Shown in pieces: positions 30,306-39,948 of a stretch of 64,000 bases of DNA; the stretch's first letter is position 1; each line of letters opens with the position of its first letter. The DNA is taken from contig CALBVY010000045.1 in the NCBI GenBank assembly GCA_937969495.1, positions 1 to 64,000 on the forward strand, in the 5' to 3' direction. The translations under genes and the position numbers were made by a program. Source of the DNA: an uncultured Verrucomicrobiales bacterium. GTDB lineage: Bacteria > Verrucomicrobiota > Verrucomicrobiia > Verrucomicrobiales > Akkermansiaceae. The notes beneath the pieces are model-generated. The model searched no databases. It had not been told where the DNA came from and saw nothing but the letters and a program-made list of their open reading frames with translations.

Positions 30306-30896
30306 ATGTTTATCTTTATGAATGGCCTTGCCATAGCACTTTTGATGTTGCTCTCCCTAGCATCATCTATTTCCTCGGTAAATGCTGAGGGGATGAAAAT
30401 TGCGTCTGTAGATGTTAGGAAGGTATTTAGCGGATGGGAATATGCAGCGGAGGTCGAAGCGAAGCTGGAAAAAAAACGACAGGCTCTTGAGGAGGACAAC
30501 AAGGATCGTTTAGCCGTGATTGAGCAGTATGAGCTGGAACGCAATGAAGTTTATCAGGCGTTTCAGGCAAAACGTGACTCAGTTAGCGTTGAGGAAAAGG
30601 CGAAGTTTCACAGTGAGTTGATGGAACTGCGTAGAAATGCCTTTGCCCTCGAAGAAAATCGACGGAATTTTTATGTAAAAGCGAAGCAGAATCTAGACCG
30701 TGAAGGAGCCATTCAATCAAGGCTCATGCTCGATCAGATTACGGAAGTGATCCAGGCATATGCACAGGCTGAAAGCTATGACATGGTCATCGAGATGGGT
30801 GGCCATACCACACAGCATCTTCCTTTTTTCCTACACCTTGATCATGCGGAAGATATTACGCAAGTGATCATCAAGCGCCTTAACGGCACAGAGTAG
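30306..30896 (+). CDS. OmpH/Skp family periplasmic chaperone-like protein
   Basis: Signal-like N-terminus, [30 protein letters not shown]..., long helical region; directly upstream of lpxD. Confidence 0.85.
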   Translation: MFIFMNGLAIALLMLLSLASSISSVNAEGMKIASVDVRKVFSGWEYAAEVEAKLEKKRQALEEDNKDRLAVIEQYELERNEVYQAFQAKRDSVSVEEKAKFHSELMELRRNAFALEENRRNFYVKAKQNLDREGAIQSRLMLDQITEVIQAYAQAESYDMVIEMGGHTTQHLPFFLHLDHAEDITQVIIKRLNGTE

Positions 30897-30934
30897 CGGC
30901 TCGTCATTTTTTTCAACATACTACCTACTTATAT

Positions 30935-31978
30935 ATGCACCTGACATTGGATGATCTTGTCTCACTCACCGGGGGACGGCTTGTTCGTTCTCAGAATGCA
31001 GAAAATGAGGGGCTCTTTTCCGGAGTAGCATCATTGGATGAGGCTGGAGTAGATGAGGTTTCTTTTTTAGGGAACGAAAAGTATTACCAAGATTTTCTGA
31101 GCACTACTGCTGGAGTTGTTCTTATCCCTCCCGGGGTGCCAGAGCAGCCCGCCTCAGCTGCATTAATCGAGGTGGAGAATCCCTCACTAGCATTTGGAGC
31201 AGTGGTGAAAAAGCTGATGACCAGTCACCGTAAATTTGAATCAGGTATTCAAGCTGGCGCCCATGTAGCAGAGGGTGTGCAGCTAGATGCTGCCAAAGTT
31301 TCTGTGAAAACAGGAGCCGTCATTGAGGCTGGAGCAAGTATAGGTGATGGCACAGAGATTGGTGCCGGAGTAGTGGTATGTGCAGATGCTGTAATCGGTG
31401 AGAACTGCATTCTGTATGCCAATTCCACGGTGCGTGAACGGTGTGTGTTAGGAAATAATGTGGTACTTCAGCCTGGTGCAGTGATCGGCTCAGATGGCTA
31501 TGGTTACACGCTGGTGGATGGTCGCCATGAGACCATTGATCAAGTAGGAATTGTTGTCTTAGAAGATGACGTAGAAATAGGAGCAAACTCTACCATCGAT
31601 CGTGCCCGATTTGGAAAAACAGTGATCGGGGAGGGGACCAAAGTTGATAACCTCGTCCAGATTGCGCACAATGTGCGCATTGGTAAGCACTGCCTCGTGG
31701 TTGCTCAGTGTGGGCTAGCTGGTAGCACACAGGTTGGAGATTACGTTACATTTGCAGCTCAATCAGGAACAGCTGGGCATGTCAAAGTGCACGATCAGGC
31801 TATTCTAACGGCCCGTGCCGTGGCTTTTAAAGACTTAGAAGGTGATGCTGTCTATATGGGGATGCCCGCGCGTCCCATCAAGGAGGAGCAGAAAAAAATG
31901 GCTCTCCAGTCACGCTTACCAAAGCTTGTGGCACAAGTGAAAGAGCTTCAGCGCAGGCTAGATGCCCTTGGGGAATAG
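30935..31978 (+). CDS. lpxD: UDP-3-O-acylglucosamine N-acyltransferase
   Basis: Left-handed beta-helix hexapeptides, [47 protein letters not shown]. Confidence 0.95.
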   Translation: MHLTLDDLVSLTGGRLVRSQNAENEGLFSGVASLDEAGVDEVSFLGNEKYYQDFLSTTAGVVLIPPGVPEQPASAALIEVENPSLAFGAVVKKLMTSHRKFESGIQAGAHVAEGVQLDAAKVSVKTGAVIEAGASIGDGTEIGAGVVVCADAVIGENCILYANSTVRERCVLGNNVVLQPGAVIGSDGYGYTLVDGRHETIDQVGIVVLEDDVEIGANSTIDRARFGKTVIGEGTKVDNLVQIAHNVRIGKHCLVVAQCGLAGSTQVGDYVTFAAQSGTAGHVKVHDQAILTARAVAFKDLEGDAVYMGMPARPIKEEQKKMALQSRLPKLVAQVKELQRRLDALGE

Positions 31979-32274
31979 TCCTCTCGGTAAAGTTATTGCG
32001 GCTGTAGGTTAAATCCAGATTATACATTTAGATTTTCAGAAATATCGACATCTCTTCAAACACAAACTCGTCCACCAATTTTTCAATTTACCGATGAAGT
32101 GACATCAGTTTTCATTGAAAAAAAGGAGCTAAGAACTTATACTGATAGATCTGACAAGCACCCCCTTCAAAATCCACTGCCATCATCTGGATCTACTCGA
32201 GGCCGTGGAGTTGAAAATTTAGAGAGAATAGTTAGATCGTGACAAGTAAGCAAGCTCTTGTTCATAATTTCCAT

Positions 32275-32493
32275 ATGAACATTGAAATTGAATATTGCGA
32301 GCAGTGAAACTACCGTCCTGAGGCTGACCGTGTGTCGGCTGAGATTGAACAAGCGACTGGGCAAAAAGTAACCCTCATCGGTGGAGGAGGGGGTATTTTT
32401 GAAATCCGCAAAGATGGAAAATTACTGTGGAAAAAAGAACGAGGTGGCGCATTTCCTGCAGATGGTGAGGGTGCGGCTTTGTTTGAAGGTTAG
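32275..32493 (+). CDS. SelW/Rdx-like selenoprotein with CxxU motif (TGA at 32305-32307 read as Sec)
   Basis: ATG at 32275: MNIEIEYCEQ[TGA=U]NYRPEADRVSAEIEQATGQKVTLIGGGGGIFEIRKDGKLLWKKERGGAFPADGEGAALFEG*. Matches the Rdx/SelW layout CxxU-x-YRP...GGxFEIxxDG...FP; SECIS-like hairpin follows the TGA. Absent from the supplied ORF track because of the internal TGA. Confidence 0.88.
32322..32340 (+). promoter_or_regulatory. Bacterial SECIS-like hairpin
   Basis: GGCTGAC-CGTGT-GTCGGCT: 7-bp stem (two G-U pairs), 5-nt loop containing GU, loop starting 21 nt after the TGA. Confidence 0.7.
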
Positions 32494-32569
32494 AAAGTTA
32501 CAAGGCTAGCGGATTTGTCACCTTGGCAAATACTCGTCAGGCTATCAATTTTCAGCTTATCAATGGATT

Positions 32570-33595
32570 TTAAGGCACTGGCACACGTGATAAAATACGG
32601 TCGATCAATGTGTCAGTGGTAATATCTTCTGCTTCTGCTTCGTAACTGGGGAGAATACGGTGGCGTAGGACATCGTGTGCGAGATCTTTGATGTCTTGCG
32701 GAGTTACGAAGGAGCGGCTAGCCATGAAGGCTCTTGCGCGAGCGGCGAGAGCGAGGTTGATGGTAGCGCGGGGTGATGCTCCGGCGCGGATGAGGTTCTT
32801 TAATCCTGTGTCTACCTTAGCAGGGAAGCGTGTGGTGTGGACAAGTTCGACGATGTATTTTCTTACGGCGGGATCAATGTAGACGGAGTTCACTAGTTCG
32901 ATACTACGTGCGATGGTGGCTGCATCTACCACTGGAGATGTTTCGTAGATGGGTGCGGAGGTGGCCATGCGATCGAGAATAGTTAGCTCATCTTCGCGGC
33001 TGGGGTAAGAGACAGTGACCTTGAGGAGAAAGCGGTCTAGCTGCGCCTCTGGTAGCTGGTAGGTTCCTTCTTGATCGATTGGGTTTTGGGTAGCCAGGAC
33101 GAGGAAAGGGTCTGGTAGTTTATAAGTGGTGTCACCGATGGTGACTTGACGCTCTTGCATGGCTTCCAGTAGGGCGGACTGCACCTTGGCTGGAGCGCGG
33201 TTAATTTCATCAGCTAAGACGATGTTGCTAAAGATGGGACCTAATTTTGCGGAGAATGTAGATTCACGTGGGTTATAAATCATCGTGCCGATCAGGTCTG
33301 AGGGCAGAAGATCGGGAGTAAACTGGATCCGAGAAAAATCTGACTGCAAACAGCCTGAAAGAGCTTTGATAGCAAGTGTTTTAGCGAGACCTGGGACGCC
33401 TTCTAACAAGATGTGACTTTTGCACAGAAGTCCCACGATGAGCCTATCCACAAGATCCTCTTGTCCTACAAGGACTTTGGCCATTTCTTCTTTGACGAAT
33501 GGGATCCACTGGCAAGATGAGGCGATGTTATCTGAAAGTTCTTCGGTATTCATTGAGTGATACAGGTATTGTCTAGAGGAACGGAGTTCGCGCAA
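32570..33595 (-). CDS. MoxR-family AAA ATPase
   Basis: LLEGVPGLAKTLAIKAL, IQFTPDLLPSDLIGTMIYNP, LADEINRAPAKVQSALLEAMQERQVTIG, VLATQNPIDQEGTYQLPEAQLDRF. Confidence 0.95.
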   Translation of the reverse strand: MRELRSSRQYLYHSMNTEELSDNIASSCQWIPFVKEEMAKVLVGQEDLVDRLIVGLLCKSHILLEGVPGLAKTLAIKALSGCLQSDFSRIQFTPDLLPSDLIGTMIYNPRESTFSAKLGPIFSNIVLADEINRAPAKVQSALLEAMQERQVTIGDTTYKLPDPFLVLATQNPIDQEGTYQLPEAQLDRFLLKVTVSYPSREDELTILDRMATSAPIYETSPVVDAATIARSIELVNSVYIDPAVRKYIVELVHTTRFPAKVDTGLKNLIRAGASPRATINLALAARARAFMASRSFVTPQDIKDLAHDVLRHRILPSYEAEAEDITTDTLIDRILSRVPVP

Positions 33596-33632
33596 CGTCG
33601 AATGTGTAATAAATTTCGGCTGAAAGGTAGTC

Positions 33633-34925
33633 TTAGGATTTCTCCAGAGCCTTGAGTGCTTTTAAACGCACCAGCATTGGAGGGTGTGAGTAATCGAGGA
33701 ATACTGGCAGTGCATGAGGTGTTAGATTCGACAAATTATCGGCAGAAAGTTTTTTCAGTGCAGTGATGAGGTGGTTGGGCGTCCCTTGGATTTCGGCAGC
33801 ATAGGCATCTGCTTCAAATTCATGTTTGCGGCTGGAGATATTGCCAAATACAGAGAGGATTTTACTCACTGGGGAGAAGAGAAGCATAAAGAAAACCAGC
33901 CCTGCGTAAGTGGAAATTTGATTAACCCCAAAGGCATCAAACAGCTCACGAGCAAAGCTACTGGACTGATCTGTGACTAAGCCTAGAATGAAGAAAACAG
34001 CAGCGGTCTGGATAAAAGAGAACACCATACGCTGGATGATATGTTTCTTTTTAAAATGACCTACCTCATGAGCTAAAATTCCTAAAAGCTCGTCGACTTC
34101 ATGATTTTCTATCAACGTGTCAAAGAGAGCGATTTTTTTACGTTTCCCAAATCCGGTGAAAAAAGCGTTAGATTTGGTGGAGCGTTTTGAGCCATCCATG
34201 ACGTAAATTTCCGTGAGGGGGAAATCACACTTTTCGGACATTTCCTGAATCCGTGATTTCAACTCTCCATCTTGCATGGGTTCAAATTTATTAAAAAGAG
34301 GGAGGATATAGGTGGGGGCGAGGTAGGTCATTAACAGCTGGAACGCGGTGAATGCTAGCCAAGCCCATAGCCAAGCGTGATCGACTGCTCCAAAAATCCA
34401 CAGCACCATCGCGAGTAGTGGGATACCGAGGATGGCAGCTAGTAATAAGCCTTTGATTTGATCGATTACAAAAGTCTTAGGGGTGGTTTTATTGAAGCCA
34501 AAACGTTCCTCAATGATAAAGGTGTCATAAATTTGGAAGGGAAGACTTAGTAATGTGTTTCCGAGAAATAGAATACCGATGAATAGGATACCTGTCAGCG
34601 TGCTATTCCATCCGAAACTACGGAGCCAGTCATCGAGAAAGCCAAAGCCTCCTAAGAACCAAAATACTAAAAGTAAGGTTAGGCTGTAAGTGGCGGTAAT
34701 AATCCCGTAGCGCTCAGAGACACGGGTGTATTCTTGAGATTTAGCATATTTCTCATCATCATAGACGCCTTTAAATTCCTCGGGTAGCTGAGGACTGAGA
34801 GCCTTGAGGTTTAACAAAGACGCAATGAGGTCTAAGTTCCAAAGGCAGAAAAGGGCAATGACGATAAAAATCGCGGTCGAATTATCCATACGGTGGATGG
34901 TCAGTAGCCCAGAAGTATTAGTCAA
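33633..34925 (-). CDS. M48 family CAAX prenyl protease (Ste24-like)
   Basis: LLGILAHEVGHFKKKHI, SSRKHEFEADAYAAEIQ, DGSKRSTKSNAFFTGFGKRKKIALFDTLI, YSHPP. Confidence 0.95.
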   Translation of the reverse strand: MTNTSGLLTIHRMDNSTAIFIVIALFCLWNLDLIASLLNLKALSPQLPEEFKGVYDDEKYAKSQEYTRVSERYGIITATYSLTLLLVFWFLGGFGFLDDWLRSFGWNSTLTGILFIGILFLGNTLLSLPFQIYDTFIIEERFGFNKTTPKTFVIDQIKGLLLAAILGIPLLAMVLWIFGAVDHAWLWAWLAFTAFQLLMTYLAPTYILPLFNKFEPMQDGELKSRIQEMSEKCDFPLTEIYVMDGSKRSTKSNAFFTGFGKRKKIALFDTLIENHEVDELLGILAHEVGHFKKKHIIQRMVFSFIQTAAVFFILGLVTDQSSSFARELFDAFGVNQISTYAGLVFFMLLFSPVSKILSVFGNISSRKHEFEADAYAAEIQGTPNHLITALKKLSADNLSNLTPHALPVFLDYSHPPMLVRLKALKALEKS

Positions 34926-34998
34926 TGGCCAATGGCATCTAAAAATGGTGACTTTTCAGAATGGCGAGACCATCTTAGTCTTTAAGCAACCACTCCAT

Positions 34999-35652
34999 AT
35001 GAAGAAATTTTACTTATCAGCCGCCATTATCTCACTGTGTCTTAGTTCTTGCGGTCATATTTACACCAAGAGCCATTCGTATCAGAAGAGCGCCACGGTG
35101 AGCATCAATGGTGCGAGCGTAGGGAGCGCGGTAAAGCCAGAGGGTGGGAAAGGAGGCTTTAGCATGTCTGCGATGGTTTATATGGCTGGAGCCGCCACGC
35201 TGGATGGTCCGTTTCGATGGAGAATAGAAGCAGAGGGTAAAGAGGGTCTGCATCAGTCACTGAAAGTGCATCGGGTCAAAGTCATTACTAGCAAGACGAA
35301 GCGTAGTGAGTGGTATCCCAGCCAATATTTAGGTGAATCTGTGCCCTTTAAGACATATCGCAAGGAGCCAGGCAAGGTCTTTGCCAATTTTCAAATTCAA
35401 GGAAAGCTTAAAGTTTACCCACGGACTGATGGAGATATCACCATCATTGCTGATATTTCCGTTACCTCGACAGAAAAAACAGAGCGGCGGCAGGTTCGGT
35501 TTAAGTTAGCCTCAGGTACTCAGAAAGATTTAAAATTTATTAATCTCCCTGCGGAAATCATCAAAGGCTCAAGAAAAGATCCCCGTGAATGGGAGTGGGG
35601 TGCATGGCCAGTGCAGGAATCAACATGGAGAGATGATTATCGTTACTACTAG
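34999..35652 (+). CDS. Putative lipoprotein of unknown function
   Basis: MKKFYLSAAIISLCLSSCGHIYTKSHSYQKSATVSING; lipobox; in-frame ATG at 34999 preferred over 34804. Confidence 0.7.
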   Translation: MKKFYLSAAIISLCLSSCGHIYTKSHSYQKSATVSINGASVGSAVKPEGGKGGFSMSAMVYMAGAATLDGPFRWRIEAEGKEGLHQSLKVHRVKVITSKTKRSEWYPSQYLGESVPFKTYRKEPGKVFANFQIQGKLKVYPRTDGDITIIADISVTSTEKTERRQVRFKLASGTQKDLKFINLPAEIIKGSRKDPREWEWGAWPVQESTWRDDYRYY

Positions 35653-36357
35653 TTAGTCAAATGTGTAACCGAGGAGATCAATATCTCGCTGGTAGAGTGA
35701 TGAGACATAGCTGATGCTTTCCTCATCGTAGTATTCTTGCCAGCTATCGTAAGAAGGTATTTTGAGAGCGCCGATTTTTTCTAGCAATACAAAGAGTATT
35801 TCCTTCGATTTTGCATGTTTGAATGAGGAGTCTTTTTTAGAGATATTCACATGAGGGATTTGCGTCTGGGGCATACCTATTTTTTGACATACTTGATTAA
35901 ATCCATTTTGCAGGTCTTCAAAATAAATGATGTGATTGGTAAGTAAAACATCGTTGTCCGTATAGATAAAATCGCTTTGTGGCCTTACAAACCAATGTTT
36001 CTTATGGGATATTTTTTTCTCGAATTTTTTGAACAAAAAAGTTTTGAAATCACATTTTCTGTCAAAACGGAGGAATTTATAAAGTGATACCATTCTACTC
36101 CAAGGATTCCTAACAATGCAGAATTTAAAGTAATCATCGAACATCTCCTGCGTGAGGTAATGATAGCGAGTATACTCTTCTGCTCTGAGGTGACAAAGTC
36201 GTGGAGGCCCAAGTTCTGGGTGGCTGTTTTTACCTAGCAAAAGGGGGGCGCGGGTTTTCCATGTTAGGCCTAGGGACTTTATAAATAAGTGCTCAATACT
36301 CATTCCTGCATTTTTAGGAATATGAATAAAGACACATTTATTTCTGTGGCTGATCAT
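35653..36357 (-). CDS. Sulfotransferase family protein
   Basis: NKCVFIHIPKNAGMSIEHLF (PAPS 5'-phosphosulfate loop-like), FKFCIVRNPWSRMVSLYKFLRF. Confidence 0.85.
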   Translation of the reverse strand: MISHRNKCVFIHIPKNAGMSIEHLFIKSLGLTWKTRAPLLLGKNSHPELGPPRLCHLRAEEYTRYHYLTQEMFDDYFKFCIVRNPWSRMVSLYKFLRFDRKCDFKTFLFKKFEKKISHKKHWFVRPQSDFIYTDNDVLLTNHIIYFEDLQNGFNQVCQKIGMPQTQIPHVNISKKDSSFKHAKSKEILFVLLEKIGALKIPSYDSWQEYYDEESISYVSSLYQRDIDLLGYTFD

Positions 36358-36418
36358 CTGTTTTACTATTTTAAGCTCTTAGGGTATTCATAGTTAGATC
36401 GCTAGATAAAGCCTCTAT

Positions 36419-36955
36419 TTATTTGAGGATATAAATACCTGTAGCATTGATTAGCATGTTATCCGCTGTTGAGCCATCAGCTACGGTGCCGGTGACGACT
36501 AGTTGGCTTAGCTCCTTAATGCCGGCAAGTCCCTTGATGCCTTCTTTAATGAGATTGCCATCGGTGTCGAGAACCTGAACGGTAAGGGTAGAGGCTTTAA
36601 TGACGTCAGGATCATCACAGCAGACATCCCATGGTGTGGGGCAGCCGTCGTCATGGTTTAAGTCACAAGAGGTTATTTTGTTAGGATCTCCTAGCATCAT
36701 CATAGCGCGGCCGTTGACAAAGGGGTCTTTACGCCCCATGACCTTACCTTGGATGGTGACTGTATCGCCTTTTTTAGCGGTTTTTCTTACTGCGGCTATT
36801 TCGGCTGCGCCGTCGGGAGCTTCACTAAGAATGAGGGACTGGAGAGATCCGGAGATATTGAGAGATGTATCGGCCGTGTTAATATCTTTTTTATCACCGC
36901 AAGAGCTCAATGTTACAGCTGTAGCGAGTGTTAGGAGGAGTAAGTTAAATTTCAT
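36419..36955 (-). CDS. Putative lipoprotein of unknown function
   Basis: MKFNLLLLTLATAVTLSSCGDKKD lipobox; CDLNHDDGCPTPWDVCCDDP motif. Confidence 0.7.
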   Translation of the reverse strand: MKFNLLLLTLATAVTLSSCGDKKDINTADTSLNISGSLQSLILSEAPDGAAEIAAVRKTAKKGDTVTIQGKVMGRKDPFVNGRAMMMLGDPNKITSCDLNHDDGCPTPWDVCCDDPDVIKASTLTVQVLDTDGNLIKEGIKGLAGIKELSQLVVTGTVADGSTADNMLINATGIYILK

Positions 36956-36980
36956 ATTTTTATCTGGGTTAGGATGGGTT

Positions 36981-38129
36981 TTAAGATGAACGGAGTGCTT
37001 TTGGGAGTGAGGGAGAAAGACAGCGTATAGCAGGAGGGAGGGTTCCTATGGTGCCTAATAGAATCCCTGCGGCAAGACCTGTTAGTATGACTTGAGGTGT
37101 GAGGATTAGTGTAAAAGTGCCGACGGAAAAAGGCACAGTGCGGCCATCGAGCAAAAAATATGCAATAAGAAAAGCCAGTAATGTTCCAGTGAGAGTGGCG
37201 AGCAGAGATTCTTGAATCAAGGAGACTAAAAGAGCGCCGCGTGTGTAGCCGATAGACTGGAGAGTGGCCATCTCACGGATACGTGAAGCAAAGGCCGCAT
37301 ACAGTGTATTGAGACCACCAAAAATAGCACCCGCTGAAACTAGTGCGGCAGTCACCCAGATCATGACCTTGATAGGCTGATAGAAGGCTCCTAGCTTGCT
37401 GTAGTAGACATCTTCACGGATAGCGGCTAACTCTAAATCATTACGCTGGAGAGTGAAGACATGCACGTCATCAAACTCTGCATTATCCATTCTTAAAGTA
37501 ATAGCCGATAAGGTATCACGCTGAGTTAGTGAGGCTAAGTCATTACGGTCAAACCAGATCTCTGACTCTAAAACCGTGCCGGGAGCTGTAAAGATTCCGG
37601 AAACGTTCAGAGCTTCATTTTCAAAATAAATACGCTGCCCAAGAGCGAGCTCAGAGGCATCCACACCTAAGTTTCTATGTGCGAGCTTTCCCACCATCAC
37701 TTCACCTGGAGCAGGGAAGTGTCCTTCGAGTAAACGCACAGAACGATGAACTAGTAATGCCTTTTCTAACACGCCTCGTAGTAGTGCCTGATCTTCTTTG
37801 CCTGAAGCTGTGCGGATAGGTGCCTGGTAAGTGATTTCTCCAGAAACGGCAGGGGTGCCAAGTTGTTCTTCTAGACCACGAATGCTGGTGATGACGCTGG
37901 ACTCTGCATCCAGATGAACTTCTGAGCGCTCGATGGATTCTTCAGAGCCTTTTCCTACCAGAATGACATTCTTTGCTGAACCAGATGCCGAGAGCACACT
38001 ATCCATTCCTTGGTTTAACGCCACGGAAGCGATGAGTAATAAGACCACAAGTGCAGAGCCCCCCACGGTTTGTGCGAGCCGAGATAGATCACGAAACAGG
38101 TTTCGTAAAGCGTAAGTGAATGGTAGCAT
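36981..38129 (-). CDS. ABC transporter permease (FtsX/MacB-like)
   Basis: MacB/FtsX topology; AALVSAGAIFGGLNTLYAAFASRIREMATLQSIGYTRGALLVSLIQESLL. Confidence 0.88.
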   Translation of the reverse strand: MLPFTYALRNLFRDLSRLAQTVGGSALVVLLLIASVALNQGMDSVLSASGSAKNVILVGKGSEESIERSEVHLDAESSVITSIRGLEEQLGTPAVSGEITYQAPIRTASGKEDQALLRGVLEKALLVHRSVRLLEGHFPAPGEVMVGKLAHRNLGVDASELALGQRIYFENEALNVSGIFTAPGTVLESEIWFDRNDLASLTQRDTLSAITLRMDNAEFDDVHVFTLQRNDLELAAIREDVYYSKLGAFYQPIKVMIWVTAALVSAGAIFGGLNTLYAAFASRIREMATLQSIGYTRGALLVSLIQESLLATLTGTLLAFLIAYFLLDGRTVPFSVGTFTLILTPQVILTGLAAGILLGTIGTLPPAIRCLSPSLPKALRSS

Positions 38130-39266
38130 TTAGGAAGAAAGTGAATGGATCAAAGGTCTTGAGGTGGCTTTCCATGCTGGGTAAATGGAAGCAAGCATCC
38201 CTAGTAAAACAGCTACGCTGATGCCGCTGAAAATAATCGCAGGCTCAGGTGCTAGTGACAGTGTTAGACCTTCATTGCCAATGGTGATCGCACGGAAGTG
38301 AAAAAAGAGGTATGCACCGAGAATACCACTTAATCCTCCGAGGGCTCCTAATAGAATGCCCTCCATCAGAACGATGATGCCAATGGCTTGTCGTGAAAAT
38401 CCAAGGGTCTGGAGGATGGCGGTTTCCTTTACTCGACCACGGACGATGAGCAGCACGGCATTTGCTACAAGTCCTAACACAGCGAGCACGGCACCTAGCC
38501 CTAGCCAATGGGTGAAGCCTATGAGCTCGATCATTTGTTTAGCCGTTTCTGCGAAGAAGGCTTTTTCTGGTCGGGTATGCGTAGGTTGTTGATCAGCCTG
38601 AAATGTTTGATCAATTTCAGCAGCAACACTCTTGAGCAGATCAGAAGACTGCACCCTGACATTGAACTGAGTAACCACTCCTAGTCCTATTCGGGAAGCT
38701 TGTTGGAGAAAGGGGAGATGCACGTAAGCAACATTGTTATCCTGTGGTGAATCAGACTGAATGATGCCTGCCACCTGGACATTAACACCCACGGCTTCAA
38801 ATTTATCTCCAGGTGAAAGGTTTCGCCTTTGTGCAAAATTTTTACCAACCAGTGCGGCATCGCTACGGTTGGTGAAGTCCTTGTAAGAGCCGCTGATGAT
38901 TTCAATGTTAGGGTTATAGCTCATCAGGGTTTCTGCTGGCACACCGCGGAAGGTGATGACGTCAAGTGAGGCACCACAGTTATTTACGGCTATCTGAATG
39001 GGGATGACTTCTTTGACGCCGCGGATTTTTTTGATGGTCGCTAAGTAGTGTTCTGGGAGGCGAGAGGTGGAAGGGCAAAATCTATTTTCTCGATAGACTA
39101 CTAAGGTGGTGTCCGTGGCATTGGCTTCAGTAGCCTTCGCAAGCGAGCTCTGCATCGTCTGCACGGCGGTGTAGAGAAACATTCCTGCGGCTACACCGAG
39201 GATGGTTAGTAAGGATCTAAGCCTGTGTCTTGTTAGGTTTTTAAATGCTAGAGTCAGAAGTTTCAT
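38130..39266 (-). CDS. ABC transporter permease (FtsX/MacB-like)
   Basis: LTRHRLRSLLTILGVAAGMFLYTAVQTMQSSLA; VLIVRGRVKETAILQTLGFSRQAIGIIVLMEGILLGALGG-like C-terminus. Confidence 0.88.
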   Translation of the reverse strand: MKLLTLAFKNLTRHRLRSLLTILGVAAGMFLYTAVQTMQSSLAKATEANATDTTLVVYRENRFCPSTSRLPEHYLATIKKIRGVKEVIPIQIAVNNCGASLDVITFRGVPAETLMSYNPNIEIISGSYKDFTNRSDAALVGKNFAQRRNLSPGDKFEAVGVNVQVAGIIQSDSPQDNNVAYVHLPFLQQASRIGLGVVTQFNVRVQSSDLLKSVAAEIDQTFQADQQPTHTRPEKAFFAETAKQMIELIGFTHWLGLGAVLAVLGLVANAVLLIVRGRVKETAILQTLGFSRQAIGIIVLMEGILLGALGGLSGILGAYLFFHFRAITIGNEGLTLSLAPEPAIIFSGISVAVLLGMLASIYPAWKATSRPLIHSLSS

Positions 39267-39946
39267 TGTCTAGGATTGTTAATGAGTTGTCCTTTTTCCA
39301 GATGTAGAGTGCGGTGAGCAGCTTGGGCAGCTTTGGGATCGTGAGTGACCATGACAATGGTTTTGCCATGCTCGGTAGCGAGCTGCTGAAGGAGTGTGAG
39401 GATGGAATCAGCTGAATCACGATCGAGATCTCCTGTTGGCTCATCAGCTACCAGAAGTTCTGGATGGTGCACGATAGCTCTGGCAATGGCGACGCGTTGC
39501 TCTTGGCCTCCAGAGAGTTCTGCAGGGCGATGGTGAGCACGGTCTGAAAGGTCAACTAAATCGAGGGCCGCTTGGATTTTCATTCTGCGTTCAGCTTTGG
39601 TGAGTTTTCCTAATAAAAGTGGAAGTTCGATATTTTCATAAGCTGATAGAACGGGGACGAGGTGATAGAGCTGAAAGATGTAGCCTACATGTGTAGCTCG
39701 CCATTGGGTTAACTGACGTTGTGACAAGTCTGCGATATTGCGCCCATTAATTTCTAACTGACCACTGCTGGGGGTGTCGATACCGGCTATGAGATTAAGC
39801 AGGGTGGTTTTCCCTGAGCCGGAAGGCCCCATGAGAGCGAGGAATTCTCCCTGTGGAACATCGAGAGAAAGATTTTCCAAGGGGGTGACAGAGGTTTTGC
39901 CCTTGGTGTAAGACTTGGTGAGTGAGCGGATGGAAATAAAAGCCAT
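39263..39946 (-). CDS. ABC transporter ATP-binding protein (LolD/MacB-type)
   Basis: [26 protein letters not shown] (Walker A), [32 protein letters not shown]; stop TGA overlaps the next ATG (ATGA). Confidence 0.95.
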   Translation of the reverse strand: MAFISIRSLTKSYTKGKTSVTPLENLSLDVPQGEFLALMGPSGSGKTTLLNLIAGIDTPSSGQLEINGRNIADLSQRQLTQWRATHVGYIFQLYHLVPVLSAYENIELPLLLGKLTKAERRMKIQAALDLVDLSDRAHHRPAELSGGQEQRVAIARAIVHHPELLVADEPTGDLDRDSADSILTLLQQLATEHGKTIVMVTHDPKAAQAAHRTLHLEKGQLINNPRQ

Positions 39947-39948
39947 GA

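Noticed and set aside
31987-32241. ~85-codon open frame upstream of the selenoprotein (SYCGCRLNPDYTFRFSEISTSLQTQTRPPIFQFTDEV...)
   Set aside because: No usable start codon and no recognised family; may be a remnant but cannot be supported.
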